This document shows, piece by piece, positions 61,220 to 64,000 of a stretch of 64,000 nt of DNA (positions within the stretch are counted from its first letter, which is position 1; each line of letters starts with the position of its first letter). The stretch comes from Spiroplasma melliferum (GTDB taxonomy: Bacteria > Bacillota_I > Bacilli_A > Mycoplasmatales > Mycoplasmataceae): the NCBI GenBank assembly GCA_005222125.1, contig CP029202.1:620001-684000 (forward strand). The letters run 5' to 3'. The position numbers were made by a program, and so were the translations under genes. Below the pieces are notes generated by a model. That model was not told where the DNA came from and did not search any database. It saw only the letters and a list, made by a program, of their open reading frames with translations.

Positions 61220-64000
61220 CTATTTACCAATAATTTTTTGTACAATCCTATTAATAATATCTACTTGGTAATTTTTAAATAATCAATTACTATGTAAAAT
61301 TGCTTCAATTTTTCATCCGCGGTCAACTAAATACTTTTGACGATAAAAATCATATTCTTTTTGTTCAACTCCAATTGGATATGTTAAATCATCACAAATA
61401 ATTCCTAATACATAATGGTCCTTTTTCTGATCATATACCGTAACATCAATTTGATAAGTTCCTTGCACTGTATATGTTGCAATTTGATAACGCTCATGGC
61501 CACTTAAGGCTGCTGTTAAAGCTGCTGCAACTTCTGCTGTAAATTGTCGATTAATTTTAGAAACTTGTTGTTCTTGAGCATAACTTTTTGCTGTTGTTAA
61601 CTTTGCTAATACTTTGTCTTCTTGATCTTTTCCGCGGTTTAATTGCTCAACATATTCTAAATAATATTTAAAGTATCGTGGGCCAGGATGTTTTGAATCT
61701 TCTGAAATTAATGATGATGGAAATGACTTAACAATATAAATTTTTTCTTTTGCCCGAGTAATTGCCACATTTAAACGGTTTTCACCACCAGCTTGCGATA
61801 AAGGACCAAAGAATTGCGTAAATTTATTATTCTCGTCCCGCGCAAAACCAATTGAAAAAATAATAATATCGCGTTCATCACCTTGAATATTTTCAAGATT
61901 TTTCACAAATAAACCTTCATTCCGCCCATTATGCACTCGATGTAATTCTTGTTCTAACGCTGGTGTTTTTTCAAATTCTTCCGTTAAATATTGTCAAATT
62001 AAGTTTTTTTGTACTTCGTTAAAAGTAACAACCCCAATTGTTTCTTGTTGTTTTCGAGTTGTAATAATTTCTTTTAATAAAGCAACAATTCGTTTCGCTT
62101 CAGGAATATTACCCCGGTTTTTTCATACCCCATCAGGAACATCAATTAATTTTAACGGAAAATCCTTTTTTGTTTTATTTGAAATCATAATTAAATTATT
62201 ATCATAAAAGGCAGCATTTGAAAAATTAATTAACTCACTATATTTTGACCGGTAATGAAATCGTAACATACTAGAATTATATTGTTTACTAGCAAAGTCA
62301 AGTAAACTCTTATCAGTTAAGGTTGTTTCAAGGGCTAACAATTCTTCGTTTTGTTCTCACCCATCATAATCAAACCGTGATGAAAAGAAATTTGTTGGTC
62401 CTAATTGTTTTTTATCCCCAGCAACTAAAATTCGTTCTGCACGATAAATAATTGGAATTGCTCGTTCCACAAAAATTTGTGATGCTTCATCAAAAATTAA
62501 TTGGTCAAACTCTTGATGATTTAATGGTAATAATTGGGATGCAATATCCGGAGTTACCATAATAACGGGAAATAAAACTTTAATTAATTCATAGTTATTT
62601 TTAAAAAAATAAGTAATTGATCGTTTTGTTTTTTTTCGACATTCTTCGATAAGTTTAGGTAACGTTTCAATAAAATTTGCTTTAATAACATCCCGAATTT
62701 GTTGATGGTATAAATAAGTTAAATATTCTGTTGTATTAAGCATTGATTGATTGCTTAATTTAGTTAGTTCTTCACGTCAATTTAAAGTTCCAACTTTTAA
62801 TAACTCAGCATGTTCTGTTTGATAGCAATGAACAAAATAATGTTGATAAATTAATGGCAAATCTGCTTCAACTTTAACAACAGTTCCTAAGTAAGCATAT
62901 AGTTCATAATTTTTATCTTCACGACGCAAGCGATCATTTTGGTCAATCAATTCTAAACGATTAACAAAATAATCAATATTTTTAAATTCCGTTGTTAATG
63001 CCTCAATTAAAGTTGTTTCTTCAATTTTAAATAAATTAAATTTATTCTCATCAACACTATTAATCGTATAACTAACAATATTATTTTTTAAGACATTAAA
63101 TATTAATGCTAAAAATTTATGTGGTTTTAATCCTTCAGCTTTTTTTAACATTTTTTTAAATTCTTTGACACGAAAACGATGATAAATTTCTGCAAAATGG
63201 GGAAAATCATTAAACAAGGCTAAAAATTTTTGAACGATCATCGTATTTTGATAAATTCGATGACAATGACGAGAATAATCATCATATTCTAATTCAAAAT
63301 AATAAAACTGACTTAATAATTCAAAATCTAATGTTAATGGCTGATTTTTAACATTATTTAAAAATTGTAAATAATCTTGATAAGCATCTTGACGTGCAAA
63401 TATTTTATATTTCTTAATATTATCAAATAACTGATCCATTTTGCTTAAATACATTGCGCTTTCGACTTCTGGATATAATTGATTAATATTATTAATACTA
63501 TCTAAAATTTTTTGATAAAAACTCTCCTTTTCTTCTAAGTTAGTAATCATTAAACAATAATTTTGAATTTTTTTCATATTATTATAAACTACTTTAATTG
63601 CATCTTGTTTTTCCGCACAAAACAAAACTCGTTCCCCACGGCATAAATTATTAACAATTAAATTGCTAATTGTTTGTGATTTTCCAGTTCCAGGTGGACC
63701 TTGAATAATCGTATTTTTTTCTAACGATTTCTTAATGGCCACTTTTTGGGAAATATCATAATTGTTAATTGCCATTACTGTTCTTTCATTTAATTCTTCT
63801 TGATACCGTAGTTGGTTTTCCGCTCAATCCTCTTCAATACTATATTCATTTTGAAAAATTTGACTAACAGAATTATCAGTAACTTTCTCTAAATCACAAT
63901 AATCTCGATATAACGTTGTTGATGAAATATTATACATTCCAAGATAGCAATCAAATACTAACCCTAAATTATTAACTTGATAATTATTGGCTAAATATTT
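61220..64000 (-). CDS. Superfamily 1 helicase, DUF4011/AAA_11-AAA_12 type (5' end off window)
   Basis: At least 926 codons, with the start outside the window. Motif I is TIIQGPPGTGKSQTISNLIV, motif II LIFDEASQ, motif III AGDKKQLGPT, and motifs V/VI are IQGDERDIIIFS and GGENRLNVAITRAKEKIYIV. A large helical insertion lies between motifs I and II, and a C-terminal domain (QGTYQIDVTVYDQKKDHYVL) resembles a PD-(D/E)XK-like end nuclease of this group (D-x-T-V near the C-terminus; a clear E-x-K is not seen). Such proteins unwind DNA or RNA; some act in defence. The frame is intact. Confidence 0.88.

Noticed and set aside
1-64000. tRNA, rRNA or CRISPR arrays
   Set aside because: I saw no cloverleaf with CCA-type end, no rRNA sequence and no regularly spaced short repeats; the repeats at 56.9-57.5 kb are coding.

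Overview
The window comes from a Mollicute and almost certainly from Spiroplasma. It is very AT-rich, and nearly every gene needs TGA read as tryptophan (genetic code 4). It carries Spiroplasma-style lipoproteins, surface proteins and a TlyA/RecA/CinA/PgsA gene set. The disrupted recA recalls reports for the S. citri / S. poulsonii group, but the species cannot be fixed from the sequence alone. All coordinates below are for reading frames with TGA as Trp.

Layout. 1-8.2 kb: remnant of a membrane transporter, a 542-aa lipoprotein, unknown acidic and membrane proteins, a DNA polymerase IV gene with an in-frame stop, and a photolyase. 8.3-12 kb: a four-gene minus-strand operon (SEC-C zinc protein and three membrane proteins) flanked on both sides by candidate structured non-coding RNAs with good promoters and terminators. 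12-16.3 kb: small Rossmann reductase, SemiSWEET-like transporter, recA (nonsense mutation) with cinA, pgsA overlapping a short-chain dehydrogenase. 16.4-19.1 kb: a cluster of small paralogous genes sharing a conserved leader, which recurs at 28.6 kb. 19.2-29.3 kb: a frameshifted sugar PTS EIICB with a palindromic operator candidate, Cys-rich zinc-type proteins, a lipoprotein behind an 18-A promoter spacer, Tpx, TlyA, a frameshifted NYN-LOTUS protein, GNAT acetyltransferase and azoreductase.

29.5-47.1 kb is a tailed-phage-like prophage. A rightward early block carries RecT, a RuvC-like resolvase, many small proteins and a lipoprotein. A leftward late block carries small and large terminase, portal, a 1015-aa structural protein, a second lipoprotein, scaffold, major capsid protein, connector and fibre-like proteins, and two membrane proteins. 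I see no integrase and no cell-wall hydrolase; the latter fits a wall-less host. Capsid and fibre genes each break at an A AAA AAG heptamer, the canonical -1 ribosomal frameshift site, and in the capsid gene the shift adds a C-terminal domain.

47.2-64 kb: S1-domain protein, polytopic membrane protein, a 991-aa surface protein anchored at both ends, a type II restriction-modification pair with a C5 cytosine methyltransferase, a 1000-codon surface protein with five tandem repeats and a late nonsense codon, a membrane J-domain protein, and a 500-aa unknown protein followed by an SF1 helicase that runs off the end.

At least ten genes are broken: three nonsense codons and seven single-base homopolymer frameshifts. 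This looks like a decaying, host-restricted genome, but long-read homopolymer errors would give much the same frameshift pattern and must be excluded first.
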